DNA of 64,000 nucleotides, taken from the NCBI GenBank assembly GCA_049290495.1, contig JBATNV010000200.1, positions 1 to 64,000 of the forward strand. The letters are read 5' to 3'. The position numbers and the translations under genes were made by a program. This stretch comes from SHZI01 sp049290495 (GTDB lineage: Bacteria; Pseudomonadota; Gammaproteobacteria; Steroidobacterales; GCA-2729495). The notes below the pieces were generated by a model, which made no database searches, was not told the DNA's origin, and saw only the letters and a list, made by a program, of their open reading frames with translations. Positions 1 to 8,011 of this stretch are shown piece after piece (within the stretch, counting starts at the first letter, position 1; the number at the start of each line of letters is the position of its first letter).

Positions 1-462
1 GATATCACCTTCATTCCCGACGGCAACGGTGAGTTCACCGAAAAGATGGGTCTGCTGGTCAACAAGGACGCGATCGGCTTTGGCCGTCGATCCTGGCGTT
101 ATTCCATGCTGGTGCGCAACGGCATCATCGAGAAGATGTTCGTGGAGCCGCAGGAGCCCGGCGATCCCTTCAAGGTATCGGATGCCGATACGATGCTTGC
201 CTGGCTTGCGCCCCATGCTGAGAAACCGGCCGACGTTACGCTGTTCACCCGCAAGGGCTGCCCGCACTGCGTGCGTGCGAAGACCGCCCTTAGGGACGCG
301 GGTATCCGCTTCGAGGAACTGCTGCTGAACAGGGACTACACGGATACCACGCTGCGCGCAGTCGCTGGTTCAACCTCGGTGCCGCAGTTATTCATCGATG
401 GCAAGCGCATCGGCGGCGCCGATGAGACCGAAGCCTGGCTAAAGAGCCGCAAAGCGAAGTAA
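1..462 (+). CDS. Hybrid peroxiredoxin-glutaredoxin (C-terminal part)
   Basis: The frame is open from base 1, so the N-terminus lies outside the window. The first ~75 residues match the end of a Prx5-type peroxiredoxin domain (GLLVNKDAIGFGRRSWRYSM, then a V-E-P-Q-E region). They are followed by a complete glutaredoxin domain with the redox motif CPHC and the conserved S-V-P-Q-L-F-I-D-G cis-proline region. Such PGdx fusions reduce peroxides using glutathione, the glutaredoxin domain recycling the peroxidase domain. It faces rlmJ convergently across a hairpin at 491-526. Confidence 0.9.
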   Translation, partial: DITFIPDGNGEFTEKMGLLVNKDAIGFGRRSWRYSMLVRNGIIEKMFVEPQEPGDPFKVSDADTMLAWLAPHAEKPADVTLFTRKGCPHCVRAKTALRDAGIRFEELLLNRDYTDTTLRAVAGSTSVPQLFIDGKRIGGADETEAWLKSRKAK

Positions 463-490
463 CTAACGAGGCGCCAGCCAGTTCGCTATT

Positions 491-526
491 GCCGGTCCGT
501 GTTGCGAACCATGCACACGGGCCGGC
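491..526. terminator. Likely bidirectional terminator between convergent genes
   Basis: A 12-bp stem with one T-G mismatch (GCCGGTCCGTGT at 491-502, ACACGGGCCGGC at 515-526) lies between the stops of the PGdx and rlmJ genes. The right arm is followed only by TTAT, so the U-tract is weak. Confidence 0.45.
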
Positions 527-1369
527 TTATTCGCCGACCAGCCATTCAGCGATCCAGCCCCCGCGGGCATCGTTGGCCAGGCGTTCCCAAAGCCAGGGGA
601 GCAGGTTCCCAAGCGCCGTATCCAGGCCATAGGGCGGGTTGACGATCAGCATTCCCGAGCCGCGCAGACCCATATAACCTTCTGCCTCCACTTGTAGCTC
701 GGCGCGAAAGATCTTGCGCATCCCGCTGGCGGCCAGCTTTGCCGGTAAACGCGCGGTCTGCGGGTCACGCAGCAGCGGATACCAGACCAGCCAGGTACCG
801 CCGGGCCAGCGCGCATGACCGGCCGACAGGGTGCTGAGAACTGCAGACAGTTCTTGCCTGACTTCGTAAGAAGGATCGATGAGCACCAGTCCGCGCCGCT
901 CGGGCGGCGGCACCAGGCCGGGTAGCCCTTCGTAACTGTTCCGGTCATGGATATGGATGCGTGGATCGCGGCTGAAGCTGCGCCGCAGGCTTGCGAGTGC
1001 CTGCGGATGGAGTTCGAGCAGTTCCAGGTGATCCTGCGGCCGCAGCAGCTGCCGGACGATCTGCGGCGACCCGGGGTAGCGGCGCAGTGTGCCTGCATCG
1101 GGATTCACGGCGCGGACCGCAGCCAGATACGCTTCCAGCTCCAGTGGTGGCGAAGGTGCCGCCAGTACGCGGCTGATGCCGGTCTGGAACTCGGCGTTCC
1201 GCTGTGCCTCTGCGCTGCCCAGGTCGTAACTTCCTGAACCGGCGTGGGCGTCGATAACCCGCAGTGGCTTGTCCTTGCGCTGCATGGCCCGCACCGTCAG
1301 CGCCAGAATCGAATGCTTCAGGACGTCGGCATGGTTGCCGCAGTGATATTCATGTTGGTAGCTCAGCAT
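527..1369 (-). CDS. rlmJ: 23S rRNA (adenine-2030-N6)-methyltransferase
   Basis: Predicted 280-aa protein whose N-terminus (MLSYQHEYHCGNHADVLKH) is characteristic of RlmJ, the SAM-dependent enzyme that methylates A2030 of 23S rRNA. The SAM-binding stretch V-I-D-A-H-A-G-S-G-S-Y-D lies near residue 40. A LIDPSYE motif near residue 165 corresponds to the DPPY/F-type catalytic motif of N6-adenine methyltransferases, with S in place of the second P. Length is typical. The ATG is only about 20 bp from the divergent YebC-family start, so the two promoters must overlap the opposite coding region or be very compact. Confidence 0.95.
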   Translation of the reverse strand: MLSYQHEYHCGNHADVLKHSILALTVRAMQRKDKPLRVIDAHAGSGSYDLGSAEAQRNAEFQTGISRVLAAPSPPLELEAYLAAVRAVNPDAGTLRRYPGSPQIVRQLLRPQDHLELLELHPQALASLRRSFSRDPRIHIHDRNSYEGLPGLVPPPERRGLVLIDPSYEVRQELSAVLSTLSAGHARWPGGTWLVWYPLLRDPQTARLPAKLAASGMRKIFRAELQVEAEGYMGLRGSGMLIVNPPYGLDTALGNLLPWLWERLANDARGGWIAEWLVGE

Positions 1370-1389
1370 GCCTCTGCCACAATTACTGC

Positions 1390-2112
1390 ATGGGACGCAT
1401 ATTTGAAACCAGAAAACACGTGATGTTCGCCCGCTGGAACCGCATGGCGAAGCAGTTTACGCGGATTGGCAAGGACATCACTATCGCGGTACGTGGCGGC
1501 GGACCGGACCCCGACAACAATCCGACACTGCGCCGGGTTATCCAGAATGCCCGGGCAGTCAACATGCCCAAGGACAAGGTCGAAAGCGCGATCAAGCGTG
1601 CGACCAACAAGGACGTCACCGACTACGAAGAAGTCATCTATGAGGGTTATGCGCCGCACGGCGTGGCGGTGCTGGTGCAGACCGCAACCGACAACCCGAC
1701 GCGTACGATTAGCAACATCCGCAACGTATTCAACAAGCACGGCGGCAACCTCGGTACCGCAGGCAGCGTCAGTTTTGTGTTCCGCCGCATGGGGGTGTTC
1801 CGCCTGGATCCGGCGGGTATCGACCAGGACGATCTCGAGTTGTACCTGATCGACCACGGCCTCGACGAGATGGGTGAGGGCAGCGGTGAGAAGGATGAGC
1901 CGCAACTGGTGATTCGCTGCAAATTCGCGGATTTCGGCCATCTGCAGAAGGGCCTGGAAGACCGCCACCTCACGCCGCTCTCTGCCGAACAGGAGTACAT
2001 CTGTATGACGCCTGTAGAGCTTGCGGAAGATCAGGCGCGGGAAGTGCTCGAGTTTATCGACAAGCTTGAGCAGGACGAGGACGTGCAGAAAGTCTTTCAT
2101 ACGCTCGTGTAG
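1390..2112 (+). CDS. YebC/PmpR-family protein
   Basis: Predicted 240-aa member of the YebC/TACO1 family, related proteins of which act as transcriptional regulators or translation factors for proline-rich stretches. Diagnostic segments are the basic N-terminal region (FARWNRMAKQFTRIGKDI), P-D-x-N-P-x-L-R near residue 40, and Y-E-G-Y-A-P-H-G-V-A-V-L-V near residue 85. The frame is open upstream, but the ATG at 1390 gives the family N-terminus (MGRIFETRK). It lacks the usual M-A-G-H-S-K-W start and so looks like the less common YebC subtype. Role not resolved. Confidence 0.9.
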   Translation: MGRIFETRKHVMFARWNRMAKQFTRIGKDITIAVRGGGPDPDNNPTLRRVIQNARAVNMPKDKVESAIKRATNKDVTDYEEVIYEGYAPHGVAVLVQTATDNPTRTISNIRNVFNKHGGNLGTAGSVSFVFRRMGVFRLDPAGIDQDDLELYLIDHGLDEMGEGSGEKDEPQLVIRCKFADFGHLQKGLEDRHLTPLSAEQEYICMTPVELAEDQAREVLEFIDKLEQDEDVQKVFHTLV

Positions 2113-2272
2113 CGCGAATCCCCGGCAAACCATCTGTGGCCGCTCAGCTGGTGCACGACTGTGCAGATCCGGCGGTTTAGCATGCAGTTCGGCATTTCGG
2201 CCGTGTTACTCATCGTGTTTGCGTACACTGCCGGCATGTATTGCGGTTAACCCTTATGGGAAATAGTCCTTT

Positions 2273-2304
2273 TATAATTTAGATTCGCTACGCTGTTTGC
2301 GTAG
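2273..2304 (+). promoter_or_regulatory. Candidate promoter and 5' hairpin of the nor operon
   Basis: A perfect TATAAT hexamer lies at 2273-2278, with no good -35 at 16-18 bp, as in activator-dependent promoters. An inverted repeat CTACGC-N5-GCGTAG (2288-2304) follows and would sit at the very start of the transcript. I found no convincing FNR/DNR (TTGAT-N4-ATCAA) or NsrR box. Positional inference only. Confidence 0.4.
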
Positions 2305-2348
2305 AATGAGGTCGCTGGCGCATTGGGCCCGGTTAAGGGGAGCTGCTA

Positions 2349-2699
2349 ATGGGGGCATTGGGGCCTGAGGGCCTGAACGTTATAGGACCGATGGGCCCGG
2401 AGGGGCTGGATGCTTTCCTCCGCGCGGTCATAGCCGCTGGCCTGATCGTGATTTTCGGTGGCGTTTATGCCGCATGTTTCGCGTTTGGGCGCCTGTTCAA
2501 CAGTTCCCGCCTGATACTGGCTGCCTACGGCTGCTTCGCCTTGTTGATCGTTGCCGTCTACGTGTTTGCGACCTCGCTGCACTTTGCCGGTTTCTGGAAC
2601 GTGCTGATGGTTTTAGTGCTGATCGCGTATTTCGTTGCGCCGCGCATGATCTGGCGTCTGACCGCGGCGACACACGAACAAGAAACGACACATGAATAA
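2349..2699 (+). CDS. Small membrane protein leading the nor operon
   Basis: Predicted 116-aa protein with three hydrophobic segments (about residues 22-45, 53-75 and 78-98) and a short charged tail. The N-terminal ~20 residues are rich in G-P (GPEGLNVIGPMGPEG). The ATG has a good ribosome-binding site (AAGGGGAG, 7 nt away). It lies 53 bp before norC in the same direction, so it is probably co-transcribed and may assist NorCB assembly or haem/metal loading. I do not recognise a family: it is too short and of the wrong type for NorE (COX3-like) and is not NorQ or NorD. Confidence 0.75.
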   Translation: MGALGPEGLNVIGPMGPEGLDAFLRAVIAAGLIVIFGGVYAACFAFGRLFNSSRLILAAYGCFALLIVAVYVFATSLHFAGFWNVLMVLVLIAYFVAPRMIWRLTAATHEQETTHE

Positions 2700-2752
2700 G
2701 AAACAATGACTTTAGTATCTACGGGCCTTGCGGCCAGAAGGAGAGCAATATC

Positions 2753-3355
2753 ATGACTAATATGCCCTGGTGGGCGAGCGAGGACTTTTGGCGCAAGACA
2801 GCCATCTGGGTGACCGCTGGCATGGCCCTCGTGCTCATTGTGCTCACCTTCGACACGGTTGCCGTGATCACTGCCGGACACTCACGTGTGCCGGCCTATG
2901 AAGTGATCAACAAGCGCATCTATTACCGCATGAACACCAAGCGCCAATTCCAGGAACCGGTCATCGGTGACGATGCGCCGCTGTTCGGCAAGATGCTGTC
3001 GCCTGCAGAAGCCGAGGCCATGGTGAGCCATGGCAAGATGACCTTGCAGGCCAGGAACTGCACCAGCTGTCACACCATACTGGGTAACGGTGCCTACTAT
3101 GCGCCCGACCTCACCAAGGCCTGGCTGGATCCGGCCTGGGCTGGCGAGAGTACTCGCGAGAAGCTGATGGTCCAGTTCCTGATGGATCCGGTCACCAATG
3201 CCCGCGGTTTTGGTGGCAACCGCCGTATGCCGAACCTCCATCTCACCCAGGATGAAGCCAGGGCGGTCGTGGCGTTCCTCAAATGGACCTCTGCTATCGA
3301 CACCACTGGATTCCCACGGAACTTTAGGCCAATTGCGCAGGAGGGCGATCGATGA
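2753..3355 (+). CDS. norC: Nitric oxide reductase, cytochrome c subunit
   Basis: Predicted 200-aa NorC. A single N-terminal membrane anchor (about residues 15-37) is followed by a periplasmic cytochrome c domain with the haem-binding motif CTSCH near residue 104 and the conserved G-N-G-A-Y-Y-A-P-D-L-T stretch. A Met in the R-R-M-P-N-L region near residue 160 is the probable axial ligand. NorC passes electrons from periplasmic donors to NorB, which reduces NO to N2O. The start has a strong AAGGAGAG site. Its stop overlaps the norB start by 4 bp (ATGA), indicating translational coupling. Confidence 0.97.
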   Translation: MTNMPWWASEDFWRKTAIWVTAGMALVLIVLTFDTVAVITAGHSRVPAYEVINKRIYYRMNTKRQFQEPVIGDDAPLFGKMLSPAEAEAMVSHGKMTLQARNCTSCHTILGNGAYYAPDLTKAWLDPAWAGESTREKLMVQFLMDPVTNARGFGGNRRMPNLHLTQDEARAVVAFLKWTSAIDTTGFPRNFRPIAQEGDR

Positions 3356-4809
3356 GTATCGCAAAGCTCACAGGTAGTGCCGGCCTTGATGGTGGCCAGC
3401 GCCTTGCTGTCAAATATTTTGTAGTTGCTGTCGTACTGTTCGGCGCACAGATCCTGTTTGGACTGCTGGCCGGTTTTCAGTACCTGAACCCGGACTTCCT
3501 CTACGGCGTGGTTGATTTCAGCGTTAACCGCATGGTTCACATCAACGCCATGATCGTGTGGATGCTGTTTGGCTTCATAGGCAGCATCTACTGGCTGGTT
3601 GAGGAAGAATCAGGTACCGAAATCGTCGGGCTCAAACTGGCTAATCTCGCTTTCTGGCTGTTCACTGCTGCAGTTGCCGTCGTCGTACTTGTCTTCCTCA
3701 TTATTCAGACAGGTCCCGGCAATATCGAGAGTATCTGGTTCATCAACGAGGGCCGCGAGTACATCGAGGCACCGCGCTGGGCAGATATCGGCATCGTGGT
3801 TTGCTTGCTGATTTTCTTGTACAACATTGCCGCGACCTTCACGAAGGGCCGCTGGACGGGTATTGGCGGCGTCCTGGTACTTGATCTGGTCGCAGTTGCC
3901 GGCATGTACCTCGCCGGCATGTTCTATACCGAAAACCTGTCCATGGACCAGTTCTGGTGGTGGTGGGTTATTCACCTCTGGGTGGAAGCAACCTGGGAAG
4001 TGCTGGTTGGCTGCATCATGGCCTGGGGCCTGATCAAGACGCTCGGCGCACGCCGGCAGATCGTGACAACCTGGCTGTATATCGAAGTCGCGATGATGCT
4101 TGGTTCCGGTATTCTCGGACTCGGTCACCATTATTTCTGGATCGGTACGCCCGAGTACTGGCTCACCGTCGGCGGCTTCTTCTCCGCCCTCGAACCGGTG
4201 CCGCTGGTGGCGATGGTCGTACACGCCGTTTATGACTCTGGTGTGCACCGCTTCAAGAGCCCGAACCACCCGGCACTTGCCTGGCTGATTGCTCACGCTT
4301 TCGGCAACTTCTTCGGCGGCGGTGTCTGGGGTTTCATGCACACGCTGCCGCAGGTCAACGTGTATACGCACGGCACCCAGTGGTCTGCATCGCACGGACA
4401 CTTCGCGTTCTTTGGCGCTTACGCGACGATGAATATTGCGGTGTTCTACCTTGCCATGCAGAAGTGGCGCGGTAACGTGAACTTCGGCGCCGGACTGGTT
4501 GATAACGGCTGGAAGTGGAAGTGGTCCCTGGGCCTGCTCAACGGCGGCGTGTTGGGCATGGTCATGGCGTTGCTGCTTTCCGGTTACGACCAGGTATTCA
4601 TCGAGCGCGCGCTGGAAGGCTCAACCTGGTCAGGCTACTTCAGGGCCCAGCACAACGTCTGGTATCTGCAGGGCATGTGGTGGCGCCAGATCTTTGGCTA
4701 CATGACGGCTGCCGGCTTCCTGCTGCTGGTATGGGATCTCATGACCATCGGTGTGCGTGAGACGCGCCCGGCGGTATTCCACACCGAAGCTGCAGAACAC
4801 GCTGCCTGA
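3352..4809 (+). CDS. norB: Nitric oxide reductase, large (haem b) subunit
   Basis: Predicted 485-aa, 12-TM subunit of the cytochrome c-dependent NO reductase. Visible active-site motifs are HLWVEATWE (non-haem FeB His plus a Glu), GLGHHYFWIG (the two other FeB His), SALEPVPL (conserved Glu) and ASHGHFAFFGAY (haem b/b3 His ligands). It lacks the N-terminal extension of quinol-dependent qNOR, consistent with the separate norC. No norQ, norD or norE lies beside it, so maturation genes must be elsewhere or replaced by the small protein at 2349. No nir or nos structural genes are in the window. Confidence 0.97.
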   Translation: MSIAKLTGSAGLDGGQRLAVKYFVVAVVLFGAQILFGLLAGFQYLNPDFLYGVVDFSVNRMVHINAMIVWMLFGFIGSIYWLVEEESGTEIVGLKLANLAFWLFTAAVAVVVLVFLIIQTGPGNIESIWFINEGREYIEAPRWADIGIVVCLLIFLYNIAATFTKGRWTGIGGVLVLDLVAVAGMYLAGMFYTENLSMDQFWWWWVIHLWVEATWEVLVGCIMAWGLIKTLGARRQIVTTWLYIEVAMMLGSGILGLGHHYFWIGTPEYWLTVGGFFSALEPVPLVAMVVHAVYDSGVHRFKSPNHPALAWLIAHAFGNFFGGGVWGFMHTLPQVNVYTHGTQWSASHGHFAFFGAYATMNIAVFYLAMQKWRGNVNFGAGLVDNGWKWKWSLGLLNGGVLGMVMALLLSGYDQVFIERALEGSTWSGYFRAQHNVWYLQGMWWRQIFGYMTAAGFLLLVWDLMTIGVRETRPAVFHTEAAEHAA

Positions 4810-4833
4810 ACGAAAATCTGAAGGAGATATGAC

Positions 4834-5148
4834 GTGAAATCGACAATCATCATTGCGACGGCAGTGGCGGCACTCGCTCTTAGCCTCGGTGTATCGGCTG
4901 CAGACCAGAATGCCGTGGACAAGGCGAAGACGCTTTGCGCTGGCTGCCATGGCCCTAACGGTCTCAGCGTTAATCCGCTCTGGCCGAATCTGGCTGGCCA
5001 GAAGGCCAGCTACCTCGAGAAGGCCATGCGTGACTACAAGACGGGTCAGCGACAGGACCCGCTGATGGGCCCGATCTCCACTACCTTGAATGACTCGGAA
5101 CTCGCCGCACTGGGTGCGTACTATGCGGCACTGCCGGCAGGCGGCTGA
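4834..5148 (+). CDS. Small periplasmic class I cytochrome c
   Basis: Predicted 104-aa protein with a Sec signal peptide (about residues 1-22, cleaved after V-S-A) and one haem motif CAGCHG at about residue 34. The later G-P-I-S-T region probably supplies the Met ligand (P-L-M-G-P). It resembles c553/c4-half cytochromes. The start is GTG, with a strong AAGGAG upstream. It lies 24 bp after norB and before a strong terminator, so it is probably the last gene of the nor operon and a candidate electron donor to NorC. Confidence 0.88.
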   Translation: MKSTIIIATAVAALALSLGVSAADQNAVDKAKTLCAGCHGPNGLSVNPLWPNLAGQKASYLEKAMRDYKTGQRQDPLMGPISTTLNDSELAALGAYYAALPAGG

Positions 5149-5173
5149 ATAACCCTGCCTGCTGTCTGATATG

Positions 5174-5208
5174 CGGGGCTGGATCCGGATGGATCCAGCC
5201 CCGTTTTT
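5174..5208 (+). terminator. Rho-independent terminator of the nor operon
   Basis: Perfect 13-bp stem (5174-5186 with 5191-5203), GGAT loop, then five T. It also sits just beyond the stop of the convergent gene at 5218. Confidence 0.93.
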
Positions 5209-5217
5209 ACTCAAGGC

Positions 5218-6117
5218 TCAGTCGCGCAATCGATCATAGATCTCTGGCGTAATCATGCCGAAGCGAGCGTCACGCGCCCGCTTTTCCAGCCTTTCGCGCA
5301 GTCCGGTTTGAAGCGGTGCCGGTTCCCGCTCAAATTTCTGCTGTGCAGCCAGCGTCCACATCACGTTGAGCTCAGGATTTTCCCAGACCGGTGCATAGGG
5401 ATCCGCTTCATGTGACAGCGGCAGGGCCGGATGCTCCTGGCTCTCGACATAGTGGAAAGCATCGGCCATCGGCTTGCCCCAGGCTTTTTCGAAGATGCCA
5501 TAAGCGGGATCGTTGGCGTGCAAGACGTGCTTGTACTTGTAGATGGCGTTGGTGACGATATCTATGTCGGCCTGCGATTCGAGCTTGCGGCCAGGCTTGT
5601 AGTAATGCTCGATCCAGACATCGAGATAGGCCGCCGCCGCTTCGTTGAACAGGTCCGTATCCACTTCGCCATACTGGCAATGGAGCAAGTAGGGTGAGGC
5701 GGTCGTCATCACCCACTCAATTTTTGCATCGCCGATATCCAGGGCCTTCCGGTATTTTTCATAGACCGGAATCAGCGGACTGTAGTCCATGTCCGGATGT
5801 GTCGGTGCGATATCCAGCAGCGCGATGGTCTGCTTGCCGTTGCCACCAAGCTGGAACATATACACTGGAACGTCATAAGCCGGGTCGGGTACAACGAGAA
5901 TCACGTTTCCCTGCAGCTTCTTGCGTATGCCGTACTCCTCGAGAATGATTGAGGAGAGTTTGTCTGCCCGCCGGAAATCTGAACTCAGATAGGTGTCGCG
6001 CCCGTTCTGGCGGCGATTGGAAAAAAACTGCTGATAGTCATCCTCACGGAGGAATTCCCCGAAACGGTCCATGAAGCCTTTCAGGGGGCCTTTTAGCTTA
6101 GCTGCCAGATGATCCAT
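5218..6117 (-). CDS. Ferredoxin-dependent bilin reductase (FDBR)-like protein
   Basis: Predicted 299-aa protein. By eye it aligns over its length with phycocyanobilin:ferredoxin oxidoreductase (PcyA) and relatives. A central P-D-P-A-Y-D-V-P-V-Y segment followed by L-L-D-I-A-P-T matches PcyA P-E-P-L-Y-G-L-P-L-F and I-A-D-L-S-P-T. A C-terminal N-D-P-A-Y-G-I-F-E-K-A-W-G-K-P-x-A-D-A-F matches the family's N-D-x-T-R-R-V-L-E-K-A-F-G-E-x-W-A-E-R-Y region. In this alignment the PcyA proton-donor residues His88 and Asp105 become Val and Gln, so the substrate or chemistry may differ. The ATG at 6117 has GGTGAGG upstream. FDBRs reduce biliverdin or chlorophyll catabolites with ferredoxin and are unexpected in a non-phototroph. 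No haem oxygenase or phytochrome gene is adjacent. Confidence 0.6.
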   Translation of the reverse strand: MDHLAAKLKGPLKGFMDRFGEFLREDDYQQFFSNRRQNGRDTYLSSDFRRADKLSSIILEEYGIRKKLQGNVILVVPDPAYDVPVYMFQLGGNGKQTIALLDIAPTHPDMDYSPLIPVYEKYRKALDIGDAKIEWVMTTASPYLLHCQYGEVDTDLFNEAAAAYLDVWIEHYYKPGRKLESQADIDIVTNAIYKYKHVLHANDPAYGIFEKAWGKPMADAFHYVESQEHPALPLSHEADPYAPVWENPELNVMWTLAAQQKFEREPAPLQTGLRERLEKRARDARFGMITPEIYDRLRD

Positions 6118-6142
6118 TGTCCTCACCGCTACCTGCAATCGA

Positions 6143-6164
6143 AATACATGTATTCAAGATTGTA
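6143..6164 (-). promoter_or_regulatory. Candidate promoter/operator of the FDBR-like gene
   Basis: A perfect 12-bp palindrome AATACATGTATT (6143-6154) lies just downstream of a TACAAT -10-like hexamer on the minus strand (6164-6159), roughly over the expected transcription start. A second palindrome, TTGTACAA, spans 6160-6167. No good -35 is visible. Confidence 0.35.
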
Positions 6165-6241
6165 CAAGGGGTGCCGGGAGGGTCCGGTATCCGTAGTTCC
6201 GCTATGCGTGCGTGCAGCGCAATTGCGGAGCAGGCGAGGCG

Positions 6242-7045
6242 CTAAGGCAGCGCTTGCATTGCCTCGCGAACATCGCGACTGTCTGGCGCCATGCCCATAG
6301 CGGTTTGCAGCGCCTCGCGTGCGGCTTTCGTTTCACCCACGGCCAACTGCGCGCGGCCGATATACAACCAGGTCTCGGCTTCACCCCAGACGGGCTGCGT
6401 TGAGCCTGGCGGACGGGAGGCGGCAAAAAGTGCTGCCGCCCGCAGGAGTTTGCTGATTGCACGCCTTTTGTTGCCGCCGAACATCATCGGCTTTTCGTAA
6501 TCACTGACCCCGTCCTGGAATACGACCCAGGCGTTGTCCGGAGCCTCGGCGACTGCAGCGCTGATCTGTCGGCCCGCTTCCAGCCCACGCCATGCGGCGG
6601 CCAGGAAATAATATCGCGAGCTGGCGCCATAGCAGGAACCGAGTAGCGCCCGCGCTTCTGGATCGTCATTGCGTTCAGTCAGTGCCTTCAGTGCTGTGAT
6701 GCAATCCTCAAGGTAATTGCGCGCCTGGTCTTTTTGATCGACGACCAGTTGTGACTGCCGAAGCCGGACATAGGCGCCCAGATAGATCGCGAGGTCGTGC
6801 TGTGATGGCGTAGCTTTGGGAGCGCTTCCCAGCGCCGAAATCGCCTGCCGTCCCGCTTCCATCGCCTGCATGTCGCGCTGATTCCATGCGTGCTCTATGC
6901 CATCGCGCAGAGTGGTGAGTCCGGGATCATCGACGGGCATGGCGTGTGCTGGCTGAACAGCAGGCCAGATCGCGATCAATGTCATCAGTACGTAGCCCGG
7001 CAATCTGTTGCTTACGCGCCAACGCGCGAGGCGCGAGGCGTTCAT
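6242..7045 (-). CDS. Exported TPR-type protein
   Basis: Predicted 267-aa protein with a signal sequence (hydrophobic core about residues 14-32, ending in P-A-H-A). The rest is alpha-helical with two or three recognisable TPR-like units (near residues 60-100 and 215-260, the latter W-L-Y-I-G-R-A-Q-L-A-V-G-E-T-K-A-A-R-E-A-L). The ATG at 7045 overlaps the stop of the MerR gene (ATGA), so the two are translationally coupled. TPR proteins scaffold protein complexes; the partner is unknown. Confidence 0.75.
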   Translation of the reverse strand: MNASRLARWRVSNRLPGYVLMTLIAIWPAVQPAHAMPVDDPGLTTLRDGIEHAWNQRDMQAMEAGRQAISALGSAPKATPSQHDLAIYLGAYVRLRQSQLVVDQKDQARNYLEDCITALKALTERNDDPEARALLGSCYGASSRYYFLAAAWRGLEAGRQISAAVAEAPDNAWVVFQDGVSDYEKPMMFGGNKRRAISKLLRAAALFAASRPPGSTQPVWGEAETWLYIGRAQLAVGETKAAREALQTAMGMAPDSRDVREAMQALP

Positions 7046-7920
7046 GCGGTCACCGGTCGGCTGCGCAAGGCGCGCTTCAGCAGTCGGGCCAGAGCCTCTG
7101 CGAGACCCGCATCTTCTTCTGGCAAGCCACGGACCGACAGGTAGACCCGGCTGGTGATGGGAATTTCCGTCCACTGTTCCGGTGCGCCCGGGGGGCTGCG
7201 CCTGGGGTTTAGCGTGGGACGGAGTTCCAGTTCGCGCAGCAACTGCCCGAGCTCGGCGTGCTCGTCACGGCTGACGTCAGCCGGTACCGTGCTCCCATGG
7301 TCCGGTGCCCGGCCGGCGACCGGCGGCGTTGCCTCGGGTGGCAGCTGAAGTGCGGGCAGGCGCGGATGCGTGTCCTCATGCGCTGGCACAGCGGTCGCAG
7401 CGGATGTGCGCTCTGCACCAAAGCGCTGCCGGATTGACGCATCAGCCAGGCCGTAACTGCGCTTGTCGCCGCCGGATGCAGGATCCGCTGATTCACCGCC
7501 GTATGCGGAGGCCTCCGCTGGCAGTCGCGAAGCTGCGGTTACTGTCGGACTGCTGCGGAACGTCTCCGGCGGTACCGCGGCGACCGGCTCAACGGGTGCC
7601 GGTAGCGCAAATAATTGCTCGATTTCTGCACCAGGTAGCCCGCGATCCAGGAGGTCCCTGATACCTTGGGTATCCAGTGCAGACAGCGCCCGGCCGATTT
7701 CCGCCAAAGTCGCCGTTAGCAGCTGGCCACTAGCCTGTAACTCCCTGACTCCCTTGATGAAAAGCAGTCTGGACAGGCATTCTTCGGGATAGCGGGTATG
7801 CGGACCACGCCGGCCAACCTTGGGTAGGAGTCCTGACTGGATGTAGTAAACGATGGTGCGCCGGTCGAAGCCGGTGAGTTGTACCAGTTCAGAAAGCGCA
7901 TAGCTGCGTTGCGTTGACAT
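7042..7920 (-). CDS. MerR-family transcriptional regulator
   Basis: Predicted 292-aa protein. Residues 5-75 form a MerR winged helix (Y-A-L-S-E-L-V-Q-L-T-G-F-D-R-R-T-I-V-Y-Y-I-Q-S-G-L-L-P). A long Pro/Ala-rich, probably disordered linker (about 100-235) follows, then a short conserved-looking C-terminal segment (I-P-I-T-S-R-V-Y-L-S-V-R). No metal-binding cysteines characterise it as a metal or redox sensor. Coupling to the downstream TPR gene suggests a common task. Divergent from the rhomboid gene, with 91 bp between. Confidence 0.85.
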   Translation of the reverse strand: MSTQRSYALSELVQLTGFDRRTIVYYIQSGLLPKVGRRGPHTRYPEECLSRLLFIKGVRELQASGQLLTATLAEIGRALSALDTQGIRDLLDRGLPGAEIEQLFALPAPVEPVAAVPPETFRSSPTVTAASRLPAEASAYGGESADPASGGDKRSYGLADASIRQRFGAERTSAATAVPAHEDTHPRLPALQLPPEATPPVAGRAPDHGSTVPADVSRDEHAELGQLLRELELRPTLNPRRSPPGAPEQWTEIPITSRVYLSVRGLPEEDAGLAEALARLLKRALRSRPVTA

Positions 7921-8011
7921 CTAAATACCGCCACCGTCTATACAGTGCCGATATATATGAGGCTTCTAACCAGAAGTGTCAATATTGTGACGATAGGTTT
8001 CGGAGCGCAGC

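Noticed and set aside
3352..4809. Quinol-dependent NO reductase (qNOR) or cbb3 oxidase
   Set aside because: There is no N-terminal cytochrome-like extension, a separate norC overlaps the gene, and the FeB-site glutamates typical of NOR are present.
7042..7920. Metal- or redox-sensing MerR regulator (CueR/SoxR type)
   Set aside because: No conserved cysteine pair near the dimerisation helix; the C-terminal region is a long disordered-looking linker instead.
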